In this document: positions 1 to 7,976 of the stretch, one piece after another | Layout of the letters: each line of letters opens with the position of its first letter | Position numbering within the stretch: the stretch's first letter is position 1 | DNA from: Gammaproteobacteria bacterium | GTDB taxonomy: Bacteria > Pseudomonadota > Gammaproteobacteria > Nevskiales > Nevskiaceae | Length of the DNA stretch: 64,000 bases | Reading direction: 5' to 3' | Assembly (NCBI GenBank): GCA_026398815.1 | Contig: JAPLSA010000017.1 | Location: 620,001 to 684,000, forward strand | Notes under the pieces: generated by a model | The model's input: only the letters and a program-made list of their open reading frames with translations | The model's database searches: none | What the model was told of the DNA's origin: nothing | Translations under genes and position numbers: made by a program

Positions 1-318
1 AGCAACTACCGCCGGCTGAACCATCCGCTGCTGAACACGCTGCGCGAACAGGGCCTGGCGCGGGTCGACGATCTCGGGCTCGGGCTAGACACCGATGCCG
101 GCGGCCGCCTGCTGCAGCAGGACGGCCAGCCGTCGACGCAGCTCTACACCCTCGGCCCGCCACGCAAGGGCGCGCTCTGGGAAACCACCGCCGTGCCGGA
201 AATCCGCCAGCAGGCGCAGGCACTTGCGCGTGATCTGCTGGATTCGCTCGAGCCGCTCCGCAGTGATGCCGGCGAGCTGCGCGGCGTGCTCTCCGGGCGG
301 CCGGCGACGGCGCTCTGA
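1..318 (+). CDS. FAD/NAD(P)-binding protein, YdhS-like (3' part only)
   Basis: The reading frame is open from base 1 and ends at TGA 316-318, so only the last 105 residues are present. The segment LYTLGPPRKGALWETTAVPE followed by a short helix is typical of the C-terminus of the COG4529/YdhS family of FAD/NAD(P)-binding proteins; the N-terminal dinucleotide-binding domain lies outside the window. The substrate is unknown. A possible function with the molybdate-binding gene downstream cannot be judged, because the AT-rich gap at 370-415 looks like a separate promoter region. Confidence 0.6.
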   Translation, partial: SNYRRLNHPLLNTLREQGLARVDDLGLGLDTDAGGRLLQQDGQPSTQLYTLGPPRKGALWETTAVPEIRQQAQALARDLLDSLEPLRSDAGELRGVLSGRPATAL

Positions 319-378
319 GCAGCGGATCGAGCGCTGCACCACCACCACGGACGGCTTGCCGCCCTTATTCCGTTACGC

Positions 379-398
379 ATATAAAAAGCATTTTATAT
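379..398. promoter_or_regulatory. AT-rich perfect inverted repeat upstream of the TOBE gene
   Basis: The repeat is ATATAAAA-AGCA-TTTTATAT, with 8-bp perfect arms and a 4-nt spacer. It lies in an AT-rich island (about 370-415) inside otherwise GC-rich DNA, about 70 bp before the start of the molybdate-binding gene. A second, wider pair (GTTACG at 372-377 and CGTAAC at 423-428) surrounds it. ModE operators are AT-rich palindromes carrying TATA-like arms, so a molybdate-responsive operator is a reasonable inference, but the match to the consensus is loose. Confidence 0.4.
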
Positions 399-468
399 TT
401 CTTTAAATACTAAATAGCGCCCCGTAACCTCTCGCTCCGTTAAGCCTTTGGCATTCAAGGAGTGAGTG

Positions 469-684
469 ATGGTGATCCACGCGATCAACAGCAGAAACCA
501 GATTCCCGGCCGCATCGTCGAGATCGTGCTCGGCCCGGTGGTGTCGGAAGTCGATGTCGAAACCGAGTCCGGCATCGTCACCTCGATCGTCACCACGCGA
601 TCGATCAAGAGCCTGAACCTGCAGGTCGGCTCGGAAGTGCTGGCCGTGTTCAAGGCCACCGAAGTGATGCTGGCGAAGATCTGA
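469..684 (+). CDS. Small molybdate-binding (Mop/TOBE-domain) protein
   Basis: This 71-residue protein consists of a single TOBE/Mop domain. The pattern NxxxGxVxxI near the N-terminus, then a VxxEVxVE strand, VTTRSIKSLNL, the strand GSEVLAVFKA and the end TEVMLAKI is the usual Mop fold. Proteins of this size form oligomers that bind molybdate or tungstate in the cytoplasm and act as molybdate stores or carriers. ATG 469 is chosen because AAGGAG lies at 458-462, six bases upstream; GTG 466 is directly before it. No modABC genes are in the window. The palindrome at 379-398 is a candidate control site. Confidence 0.82.
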   Translation: MVIHAINSRNQIPGRIVEIVLGPVVSEVDVETESGIVTSIVTTRSIKSLNLQVGSEVLAVFKATEVMLAKI

Positions 685-730
685 AGCCGGCCAGCCGCGC
701 GCCGCGTCCCCGCTCCGACTCCCGATCCCC

Positions 731-1342
731 ATGTGCCTGATCATCCACCAGCCGATCGGTGCGACCACGCCGGTCGCGCTGCTGGAATCCGCTGCCGAAT
801 ACAACCCGGACGGCTTCGGGTTCATGGGTTTCGATGCCCACGGCAAGACGCGCATCGAACGCAGCGGCATCGCCGACGTGGCACTGGCCAGCCGGCTGGC
901 CGAGCAGTTCGCGGGCCGCAACTGCGCGTTCCACTTCCGGCGCCGCACGCGCGGTTCCTCGCATGCCGAGAACCTGCATCCGTTCAAGCTCGCCCACGGC
1001 CTGTACCTGATGCACAACGGCACCGCGCGGGTCGAGCTCCGGCAGGCCGGGCGTTCCGACACCTGGCATCTGGTCCACGACTACCTGGGGCCATTCCTGG
1101 CCAACCGCCGGCGGCTGATCTACGACCGCGACTTCCGCCACATCCTCGATGCCTGGCTGGGGCCGCAGAACCGGATCGTGTTTCTCGACGAGGCCGAGGG
1201 CCGCATCGAGCTGCTGCACCGTGCCGACGGCCTGGAGTGGAACGGCCTGTGGCTCAGCAATGCCCGCTGGGTCGATCGCCGGCTGCTGTCGCTGGAAGGT
1301 CATGACGGCGTCTACCGCGCCACCGAAGCCTCGTTCTGCTGA
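731..1342 (+). CDS. Class II glutamine amidotransferase-fold (Ntn hydrolase) protein
   Basis: The 203-residue protein begins MCLIIHQP, placing Cys2 as the N-terminal nucleophile once Met is removed, as in class II glutamine amidotransferases. Further family marks are NPDGFGFM (residues about 30-37), FHFRRRTRG in the place of the usual HFRxAT segment, and the LMHNGT turn at about residue 97. There is no synthase domain, so this is a free-standing amidase or glutaminase-like protein of unknown substrate. The gene starts 46 bp after the TOBE gene and may share its transcript. The fold assignment is good; the reaction is not known. Confidence 0.6.
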   Translation: MCLIIHQPIGATTPVALLESAAEYNPDGFGFMGFDAHGKTRIERSGIADVALASRLAEQFAGRNCAFHFRRRTRGSSHAENLHPFKLAHGLYLMHNGTARVELRQAGRSDTWHLVHDYLGPFLANRRRLIYDRDFRHILDAWLGPQNRIVFLDEAEGRIELLHRADGLEWNGLWLSNARWVDRRLLSLEGHDGVYRATEASFC

Positions 1343-1399
1343 CGCGCGCCGCCGGCGCGCGATCCGACGGACCACAACATCAAAAAGGGACATGCAGTC

Positions 1400-2395
1400 A
1401 TGAAACTGCGTCAGCTTCACTACGTGATGGAAATCTCCAAGCGCGGCCTCAGCGTCACCGCCGCAGCGGAGGCGCTGTTCACCTCGCAGCCGGGCGTTTC
1501 CAAGCAGGTGCGCCTGCTCGAGGAAGAACTCGGCGTCGACATCTTCGTGCGCAACGGCAAGCACATCTCCGAGATCACGCCGGCCGGCAAGCGCATCCTC
1601 GAATACACGCGCCGGCTGCTGCTGGAAGCCGACAACATCCGCAACATCGCGTCCGAATTCCGCACCGCCGACCGCGGCGACCTCAGCGTCGCCACCACCC
1701 ACACGCAGGCGAGCTACGCGCTGCCGCCGGTGATCGGCGGCTTCCGCAAGGCCTGGCCGTCGGTGGCACTGCACCTGCACCAGGGCAGCCCGCCGCAGAT
1801 CGCCAAGCAGGCGGTCGAGGGCGCCGCCGATTTCGCCATCGCCACCGAGGCGCTCGAACACTTCGACGACCTGGTGATGCTGCCCTGCTACCACTGGAAC
1901 CGCAGCATCCTGGTGCCGCCGGACCACCCGCTGGCGCACCAGTTCGGCGACCGCCCGCAGGCGCTGACCCTGGCCGAGATCGCTGCCTATCCGGTGATCA
2001 CCTACACCTTCGGCTTCACCGGCCGCTCGAAGCTCGACCAGGCGTTCGCCGCGCAGGGCCTGCGGCCCGACGTGGTGCTGACCGCCGTCGATGCCGACGT
2101 CATCAAGACCTATGTGCGGCTGGGCTTGGGGATCGGCATCGTCGCCTCGATGTCGCATGACGAAACGCTGGACAGCGACCTGGTCAGCCTGCCGGTCGAT
2201 CACCTGTTCGAACAGAGCACCACCCACATCGGCTTCCGCCAGGGAATGTTCCTGCGCGGCTTCATGTTCGATTTCATCCAGCGCTTCGCGCCGCACCTGA
2301 CGCGCGAGGTCGTCGAGACCGTCGCCGCGATCCAGGACCCCGAACAACGCCGCCGCCTGGTGGCAGAACGCTTCCCGACCCTGCAGAAACGCTGA
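1400..2395 (+). CDS. cysB: CysB-type LysR-family transcriptional regulator
   Basis: The protein has 331 residues, close to the usual 324 of CysB. The N-terminal winged helix (MKLRQLHYVMEI, then the recognition region SQPGVSKQVRLLEEELG at about 29-45, then FVRNGKHI) and the inducer domain with ATTHTQASYALPPVI (about 98-112) are characteristic of CysB/Cbl rather than of general LysR proteins. CysB senses N-acetylserine and activates sulfate uptake and cysteine synthesis genes in gammaproteobacteria. A purine-rich stretch AAAAAGGGA (1381-1389) precedes ATG 1400. The TonB receptor gene starts only 13 bp downstream, suggesting co-transcription and a role in sulfur-compound acquisition. Confidence 0.88.
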   Translation: MKLRQLHYVMEISKRGLSVTAAAEALFTSQPGVSKQVRLLEEELGVDIFVRNGKHISEITPAGKRILEYTRRLLLEADNIRNIASEFRTADRGDLSVATTHTQASYALPPVIGGFRKAWPSVALHLHQGSPPQIAKQAVEGAADFAIATEALEHFDDLVMLPCYHWNRSILVPPDHPLAHQFGDRPQALTLAEIAAYPVITYTFGFTGRSKLDQAFAAQGLRPDVVLTAVDADVIKTYVRLGLGIGIVASMSHDETLDSDLVSLPVDHLFEQSTTHIGFRQGMFLRGFMFDFIQRFAPHLTREVVETVAAIQDPEQRRRLVAERFPTLQKR

Positions 2396-2408
2396 TCTCC
2401 GCCTGCCG

Positions 2409-4847
2409 ATGAAAACCCTCCGTACGCTTGTTTCCGCCGCCGCGCTCGGCGGCCTCACCTCGCCCTGGGGCAGCGCCGCGCTGGCCCAGGACAGCGTCAC
2501 CGCTGCCGACGACACCGCCACCACCGCTGCCGCCAGCGCCGAAGCGGCACCGGCGGCTGAATTGCCGGCAGTTCCGGCCGTGACCCGGATCGAGGAGATC
2601 GTCGTCACCGCCACGCGCCGCGATGGCTACATCGACGACATCCCGACCTCGATCAGCGCCTATGGCGGCGAGGATCTGAAAGCGGTCGGCGTCCGCGACA
2701 CCCGCGAGCTGTCGAAACTGGTGGCCGGCTTCACCGCGGCCGACTCCGGCTTCAACACGCCGATCTACACCTTGCGCGGCGTCGGCTTCGCCGATTCCAG
2801 CTTCGCCAACCAGTCGACGGTCGGCGTCTATCTCGACGAAGTGGCGCTGCCCTATCCGGTGATGACCAAGGGCCCGAACCTCGACCTGCGCCGGGTCGAA
2901 GTGCTCAAGGGACCGCAGGGCACGCTGTACGGCCGCAACTCCACCGGCGGCACCATCAACTACATCGCCAACAAGCCGACCCGGAAGTTCACCGCCGGGC
3001 TTGAAGCCACCGGCGGCAGCTACGGCCGCTTCGACACCGAAGGCTTCGTCAGCGGCCCGCTCGGCGATTCGGTGCGGGTGCGGCTGGCCGGCAGCTTGAG
3101 CGAATCGCAGATCGGCTGGCAGCGCAGCAACACGCGGCCCGACGATCGCCTCGGCAAGGTGTCCAAGCGCGCGGCGCGCGGCATCGTCGACTGGGACGTG
3201 ATCGAGGACGTCACCGTACGGCTGGCGGTGTCCGGCTGGCTCGACAAGAGCGAGCCGCAGGCGCCGTATGCCGTCGACATCCGGCCGCAGAACCCGCTGC
3301 TGCCCGGCAACGCGGCGATCTCGCCACGGCTGCGCGACTACCCGTTCATCGCCAATAACAACAACAACAAGATCGGCGACTGGAACCCGGACGGCGGCTT
3401 CGGCCTGAACGACAACTTCTGGAACGCCACGCTGAAGCCGCAGTGGCAGATCAACGAGGACTACCGGCTGATCGGCCTGTTCGCGTTCTCGCAGGTGCGC
3501 AGCGACGGCTCGGCGCTGCCGCAGGGCGGCACATATCTGGAGAACATCGACCAGTTCCTGACCGGCAACATCCGCAGCACCTCCGGCGAGATCCGCCTCG
3601 AAGGCACGCTCAGCGACAGCGCGAACTTCATCGTCGGCGTCAACGCCAACTACGACGAGTACGGCATCGTCAGCGAGGGCCGCGCCTCCGACAACAGCCT
3701 GAACTTCCCGCTGTTCGGCTCCACGCCGCCACTGTTCACGCCGCTGGTGCTGAACCGCGGCTCGGCGCGCGGCGATGGCCAGACCCGCTCCAACGGCGTG
3801 TTCGCCGACGCCAACTGGACGTTCATCGAACACCTGACGCTGACCGCCGGCATCCGCTACTCGCGCGAAACCCAGAGCTACCAGGGCTGCACCTACGAGA
3901 ACGCCGACAACGACTCGATCCTGCCGCTGTCGGCGCTGTTCACCTTCGCCAGCATCGCCCGCGGCGGCAACTCGGTGGTGACGCCGGGCGAGTGCGGCAG
4001 CGTCGACGCCGACGGCAACGCCGGCCTGGTGGCCGGCCAGCTGAAGCAGGACAACCTCGCCTACCGCAGCGTGCTGAGCTGGACGCCGGCCGACGACCTG
4101 CTGTTCTACGGCTCGTACACGCGCGGCTACAAATCTGGCGGCTTCCCGACGGTGTTCTCGGTCGACCAGGCCAGCCTGGCGCCGGTGGTCCAGGAACGGC
4201 TCGATGCCTACGAGGTCGGCGCCAAGATCGGCCTGTTCGGCAACCGCGTGCAGATCAACAGCGCCGCCTTCCAGTACGAGTACAAGGACAAGCAGCTGCT
4301 GACCTACTTCTCCGACCCGATCTTCGGCAACCTGCAGTACCTGCAGAACGTGCCGAAGTCCCGCGTGCAGGGCGGCGAGATCACCGCCACCTGGCTGCCG
4401 GTGCGCAATCTCTACATCACCGCGCTCGGCTCCTATGTGCGCACCAAGGTCATCGAGTTCGTCGGTCTGACCGCGACCGGCGACGACTTCAACTTCGCCG
4501 GCCGGCCGTTCAACTACGCGCCGCGCCTGCAGGCCAGCCTGCTGGCGAACTACACGTTCACCATCGACAACGCGCTGAACGTCTCGCCGGGCGTCACCTG
4601 GAGTCACACCGGCGCGACCAACTCGACGCTCGAAGGCGACCCCTTCTTCACGCTCAACGAGCACCAGATCCTCGACGTGCGGCTGGCCTTCTCGGCACCC
4701 GGCCAGCGCTGGCAGGTGACGGCCTTCGCCCGCAACCTGACCAACGAGTTCTACCGGGCCTCGGTGGTCAATCTCGGCGACACCGCCTTCGCCTACGCCG
4801 GCCAGCCGCGCATCGTCGGCGTGACCCTGAGCTACGACATCCGCTGA
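2409..4847 (+). CDS. TonB-dependent outer-membrane receptor
   Basis: This is an 812-residue precursor. A signal peptide ends near ALA-QDS (about residue 25), followed by an Ala-rich linker and the TonB box IEEIVVTATRR (about 61-71). The plug domain has DIPTSISAY and the VEVLKGPQGTLYGRNSTGGTIN block (about 160-180). The remainder is beta-barrel with many Tyr/Asn strands (YKSGGFPTVF at about 577), and the protein ends in YDIR. It belongs to the Sphingomonad/Caulobacter-like group of receptors importing varied ligands rather than clearly siderophores. The substrate is unknown; the 13-bp distance to cysB hints at a sulfur-containing ligand. There is no clear Shine-Dalgarno before ATG 2409, consistent with translation following cysB. 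Confidence 0.9.
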   Translation: MKTLRTLVSAAALGGLTSPWGSAALAQDSVTAADDTATTAAASAEAAPAAELPAVPAVTRIEEIVVTATRRDGYIDDIPTSISAYGGEDLKAVGVRDTRELSKLVAGFTAADSGFNTPIYTLRGVGFADSSFANQSTVGVYLDEVALPYPVMTKGPNLDLRRVEVLKGPQGTLYGRNSTGGTINYIANKPTRKFTAGLEATGGSYGRFDTEGFVSGPLGDSVRVRLAGSLSESQIGWQRSNTRPDDRLGKVSKRAARGIVDWDVIEDVTVRLAVSGWLDKSEPQAPYAVDIRPQNPLLPGNAAISPRLRDYPFIANNNNNKIGDWNPDGGFGLNDNFWNATLKPQWQINEDYRLIGLFAFSQVRSDGSALPQGGTYLENIDQFLTGNIRSTSGEIRLEGTLSDSANFIVGVNANYDEYGIVSEGRASDNSLNFPLFGSTPPLFTPLVLNRGSARGDGQTRSNGVFADANWTFIEHLTLTAGIRYSRETQSYQGCTYENADNDSILPLSALFTFASIARGGNSVVTPGECGSVDADGNAGLVAGQLKQDNLAYRSVLSWTPADDLLFYGSYTRGYKSGGFPTVFSVDQASLAPVVQERLDAYEVGAKIGLFGNRVQINSAAFQYEYKDKQLLTYFSDPIFGNLQYLQNVPKSRVQGGEITATWLPVRNLYITALGSYVRTKVIEFVGLTATGDDFNFAGRPFNYAPRLQASLLANYTFTIDNALNVSPGVTWSHTGATNSTLEGDPFFTLNEHQILDVRLAFSAPGQRWQVTAFARNLTNEFYRASVVNLGDTAFAYAGQPRIVGVTLSYDIR

Positions 4848-4881
4848 AGCCGAGGCGCCGCTGCGGCGCCGAGACCTGACA

Positions 4882-4918
4882 TCGGTGGCCGGCCCGGATG
4901 CGCCGGGCGGGCCACCGA
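4882..4918. terminator. Stable GC hairpin after the TonB receptor gene
   Basis: TCGGTGGC (4882-4889) pairs with GCCACCGA (4911-4918), with a nested GCCCGG/CCGGGC stem inside. No T-run follows, so it is either an RNA-end-stabilising hairpin or a weak terminator for the cysB-receptor transcript. A second small GC-rich hairpin (GGCGCCG/CGGCGCC) lies just after the stop codon, at about 4855-4870. Confidence 0.4.
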
Positions 4919-5010
4919 CGCCTTTCATGCCGGCTGCCGGACGATCGGCCGCCGAAGCAGGTCCAATAGGCATCGGACGCAAGCCGCGTCCGCTGATCCT
5001 TCTCCGATGT

Positions 5011-5958
5011 ATGCCCCCGAAGCTGAACCGCGTGCAGGCGCTGGTCCTGGCGCTGGCACTGGTTGCAACCACCGCCACCGCTGCTGCCCGCAAGCCCTCG
5101 AAGCCGGCCCGGCCGGCCAAGCCGCCGGTGCTGCGCTGTGACGTCAAGATCAACCAGCCGGCCGCCTCGGTGGTCCTCAACCGCACCATCGCGCCGCCCT
5201 CGGTCTGCGTGAAGGGCTGCGACGCCCGGCTGGTCGGCGTACGCAAGGAACAAGGCCAGATCGCCGCGCTGGCGATCTACAGCGGACGGCATTGCCGGCC
5301 CGCCGACGGCAGCGCCAACGCGCCGCCGGCCGAGGACGCAGGCAGCAAACCGAAAGCCGCACCGAAGCGCGCGCCGAAACCGAAAGCCCCGGCGACGCCC
5401 AAGGCCAGCCCGGACGTCGAAGCGCAGCGCAAGTCGCCGACGCTGCCGCCCGCCCAGCCACAAGCCCGGCCGCAAACCCAGGCCCAAGCTCAGCCTGGCA
5501 AGCCGGCGGTGGCGGGCAGCCCCGTGGCCGCTGCTGCGGCCGGGACTGCCGGCGGCGTTTCCGGTGGTCAGGGAATCGCTCGGCGCGCGCCGGCCACCAC
5601 GCCGGGTGCAGCGGCTGCCAGTGCCGGCAAGGCCGCCACCGCTGCGCCCGTCGCACCGGCCCGGGCACCTGCTGATCCGGCGCCGCCGGCAACCCGGCCG
5701 AAGCTGGCGGTGGCACCGAAGACCGGCACGGTGGCACCTGCCGAAAAACCGTCACTGACCGCCGCTGCGCCCGCGCCGTCCTCCGCGCCAGCGCCAGCCA
5801 GCCGACCGAAAGCCGCTGGCGCGGTGGACAAGCCAACGCCGGCCGGCACGGCCGCAAAGCCCCTGGCGTCCTCGATTGAAAAGCCGGCCGCGCCGGTCAA
5901 GCGGCCGCCAGCACCAGCCCCGGCGACAGTGCCGCCGGCCGGGCCGGCTCAGCGATAG
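5011..5958 (+). CDS. Secreted Pro/Ala/Lys-rich low-complexity protein with a small Cys-containing domain
   Basis: ATG 5011 is chosen because it opens a clear signal peptide (hydrophobic LVLALALVATTATA, cleavage near AAA-RKP); the frame is open further upstream but without a signal. The mature protein has a short conserved-looking domain (residues about 38-95) with four Cys: LRCDV, SVCVKGC and GRHC. About 200 residues of Pro/Ala/Lys-rich low-complexity sequence follow. I do not recognise the family. Low-complexity Pro/Ala tails often span the periplasm or cell wall. The 3' end overlaps the convergent adaptor gene by 10 bp. The strong coding bias of GC-rich DNA makes the length of the tail less certain than the N-terminal part. 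Confidence 0.55.
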   Translation: MPPKLNRVQALVLALALVATTATAAARKPSKPARPAKPPVLRCDVKINQPAASVVLNRTIAPPSVCVKGCDARLVGVRKEQGQIAALAIYSGRHCRPADGSANAPPAEDAGSKPKAAPKRAPKPKAPATPKASPDVEAQRKSPTLPPAQPQARPQTQAQAQPGKPAVAGSPVAAAAAGTAGGVSGGQGIARRAPATTPGAAAASAGKAATAAPVAPARAPADPAPPATRPKLAVAPKTGTVAPAEKPSLTAAAPAPSSAPAPASRPKAAGAVDKPTPAGTAAKPLASSIEKPAAPVKRPPAPAPATVPPAGPAQR

Positions 5959-7112
5959 CGGCTGAGCAGGGCCGCGCCTTCGGTGACCAGACGGTCGCCG
6001 TCGACCAGCGCCAGCATCGCCGGCTGCAGGTCCGCCGGGCGGCAGGACGGCAGGCGGCGCCGTTCGAAACGCTCGTCGCCGCGCTGCAGCCAGACCTCCG
6101 CCGCGCCGTTGCGGCCGACACAGACGCCGGTGGGCAGCGCCAGCGCCTGGCCCGGCGGGCGGATCGCCAGCGCCACGTCGACCACCTGACCGGCCAGCAA
6201 TCGGGACTGGCCGGCGGGCACGTCGAAACGCAGCCTCCAGCCGCTGCCATCGGCCAGCGGCTCTTCGCCGCGCGGCAGCAGCAGGCTGCCGTCGCCGAGC
6301 CGCGCCGCCGCGATGCGCGCGCCGAGCCCGGCCTGCTGGTGAACGGCACTCAGCTGCAGCGCATCGCTGTCGGACAGGCGCAGCACCGCAGCGCCGGCTT
6401 CCACCACGGTGCCGGGCGCGGCCACCACGCCCAGCACCCGGCCGGCGTGCGGCGCCTTCAGCGCGATGCGGTCGTCCAGGCTCTGCGCCAGCAGCTCGCG
6501 GTTGCGGCGCATCGCATCGCGTTCGGCAAGGTACTTCTCGACCCAGATGTTGCCGCTGGCGACGCCGCCGGCCTCGGTGTTGACGGCGCTCTGCAACTGC
6601 TGGCGCTCGACGTTGACATCGGCGATCGCCAGTTCGGCGTCCAGCTTGGCCAGCCGCGCCCGCCGCTCGGCCCGCTGCGGCTGGCTGAGCTGCGGCTGCA
6701 GCCAGGCCAGCAGCTGGCCGGCGCGGACCTGCTGGCCCGGCAGCGGCCAGCCGCCGCCTTCCGGAGCATCGAGCCGGCCGCGTTCGATCGCCACCACCGC
6801 CAGCGCGGCGTCCGGCTGCGGCTGCACCTCGGCGGCCAGATGCTGCACCGGCAACACCTGGGCAGCCGGCGACCACGGCTGGCTGCGCAGCTTCAGGCGC
6901 TGCTGCAGCTCGCGGCCGACGTACAGACTGCCGTCGGCCAGCCAGACCGGCCGCTGCAGCGCGGCAGCGGCGTCGGCCGCCGACGCACCGGCATCGGGAT
7001 CGCGATGGATCTCGCCGTCGTGGGCGGCGGCGGTGGCGATGACGGCAGCGGTCAGCGTTGCCGACCAGGCTGCAGCCAGCGCCCGCCGCCGCGCGTGGCC
7101 GTGCCGGCTCAT
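5949..7112 (-). CDS. Periplasmic HlyD/CusB-type RND adaptor (second of a pair)
   Basis: The 387-residue protein has a signal peptide (MSRHGHARRRALAAAW..., ending near AAAHDGE) and a typical membrane-fusion layout: a lipoyl half (VQPQPDAALAVVAIERGRL... GQQVRAGQLLAWL), an alpha-hairpin rich in Arg/Glu/Ala (about 130-200), the second lipoyl half (IALKAPHAGRVLGVVAAPGTVVEAG) and a beta-barrel. Such proteins bridge an RND pump to an outer-membrane channel. ATG 7112 is chosen over the longer frame because it overlaps the upstream adaptor stop as ATGA, which indicates translational coupling. The 3' end overlaps the convergent gene at 5011-5958. No pump gene is adjacent; the nearest on this strand is at 12963-16061. 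Confidence 0.75.
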   Translation of the reverse strand: MSRHGHARRRALAAAWSATLTAAVIATAAAHDGEIHRDPDAGASAADAAAALQRPVWLADGSLYVGRELQQRLKLRSQPWSPAAQVLPVQHLAAEVQPQPDAALAVVAIERGRLDAPEGGGWPLPGQQVRAGQLLAWLQPQLSQPQRAERRARLAKLDAELAIADVNVERQQLQSAVNTEAGGVASGNIWVEKYLAERDAMRRNRELLAQSLDDRIALKAPHAGRVLGVVAAPGTVVEAGAAVLRLSDSDALQLSAVHQQAGLGARIAAARLGDGSLLLPRGEEPLADGSGWRLRFDVPAGQSRLLAGQVVDVALAIRPPGQALALPTGVCVGRNGAAEVWLQRGDERFERRRLPSCRPADLQPAMLALVDGDRLVTEGAALLSRYR

Positions 7113-7966
7113 CGGCCCGGCTCCGGCGCCGCCGGCCACTGCACGCGCAGCCGCTGGTTGACCACCCAGTCCGGCGGTACCTGCTGCGGCGCGTAGAGGC
7201 TCAGGTGGACGCGCTGGGCCTGGTCGAAACCGCTGCCGATGCGGGCCAGCGGCAGCTCCCGGCCATCGCCGAGCACGGCGACGGCGGTCTGCGGCGCGAC
7301 GAAGCGGTCGTCGGCCACCTTCAGCTCGACGGCCAGCGCCTCGCCATCGGACTGGATCGCGAACAGCGACTCGCCGGCGGCCAGCTGACGGCTGGCATCG
7401 GCGTCGCTGCGCAGCACCCGGCCGCTGCGCGGCGCGCGGATCTCGACGGTGCCGTCCAGGCCGTTCTCGAACTGCGCCCGCCGCTCCTTGGCGGCGGTGT
7501 AGTCGGTGAGAATCTGCAAGGTCTGGGTCGGCAGGCTGATGTCGAAACGCTGGGCTTCGGTGATGCCGTAGCGGTCGATCTGCAGCGCACCGAGCGCTGT
7601 GTCGCGGCGCGCCTCGACCAGCTGCGCCTCGAGATCGCGGCGCAGCGCCTGCGGCGTCGCCGGCCGCAGGCGGCCGAGCAGTTCGCCGGCCCGCACCGTC
7701 TGGCCAGCCCGCTTGAAGCCGCCGGCCGGCGCTTCGAGCACCCCGGCTTCCGGCGCGGCGACCAGCACCGAGCGGCGGACATCGGCGATCACCCGCGCCG
7801 GCCGGCTGATGCGCGGCGTCGCGGCGGCGGCCACCGGCAAGGCTGCCGATGGCGCGACCGGCGCAGCGGAAGCCGGCTCGGCATGCCCGTGGCCTTCATG
7901 GGCCGGTACGGCTGCCGCCAGAGCCAGCAGCAGCGCACCGAGCCCGACGCGCGATCGCAGCTTCAT
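7109..7966 (-). CDS. Periplasmic HlyD-type adaptor with His-rich N-terminus (first of a pair)
   Basis: The 285-residue protein starts at ATG 7966 (MKLRSRVGLGALLLAL), giving a signal peptide that ends near VPA-HEG. The mature N-terminus, HEGHGHAEP, is a probable metal-binding segment. Lipoyl halves are visible (VLVAAPEAGVLEAPAGGFKRAGQTVRAGELLG and VEIRAPRSGRVLRSDADASRQLAAGE) on either side of a coiled hairpin, then a short barrel. It lacks the membrane-proximal domain seen in long CusB proteins, so it is shorter than usual. It is coupled to the second adaptor by ATGA and follows the ankyrin gene by 10 bp. Role in metal efflux is inferred from its His-rich start and the metal genes on the same strand. 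Confidence 0.7.
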   Translation of the reverse strand: MKLRSRVGLGALLLALAAAVPAHEGHGHAEPASAAPVAPSAALPVAAAATPRISRPARVIADVRRSVLVAAPEAGVLEAPAGGFKRAGQTVRAGELLGRLRPATPQALRRDLEAQLVEARRDTALGALQIDRYGITEAQRFDISLPTQTLQILTDYTAAKERRAQFENGLDGTVEIRAPRSGRVLRSDADASRQLAAGESLFAIQSDGEALAVELKVADDRFVAPQTAVAVLGDGRELPLARIGSGFDQAQRVHLSLYAPQQVPPDWVVNQRLRVQWPAAPEPGR

Positions 7967-7976
7967 CTGCGGCCGA

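Noticed and set aside
2274-5246. A 990-codon open frame on the minus strand opposite cysB's end and the TonB receptor
   Set aside because: It is antisense to clear genes; composition is Arg/Ala/Gly/Val-rich without domains. Such long shadow frames are normal in GC-rich DNA.
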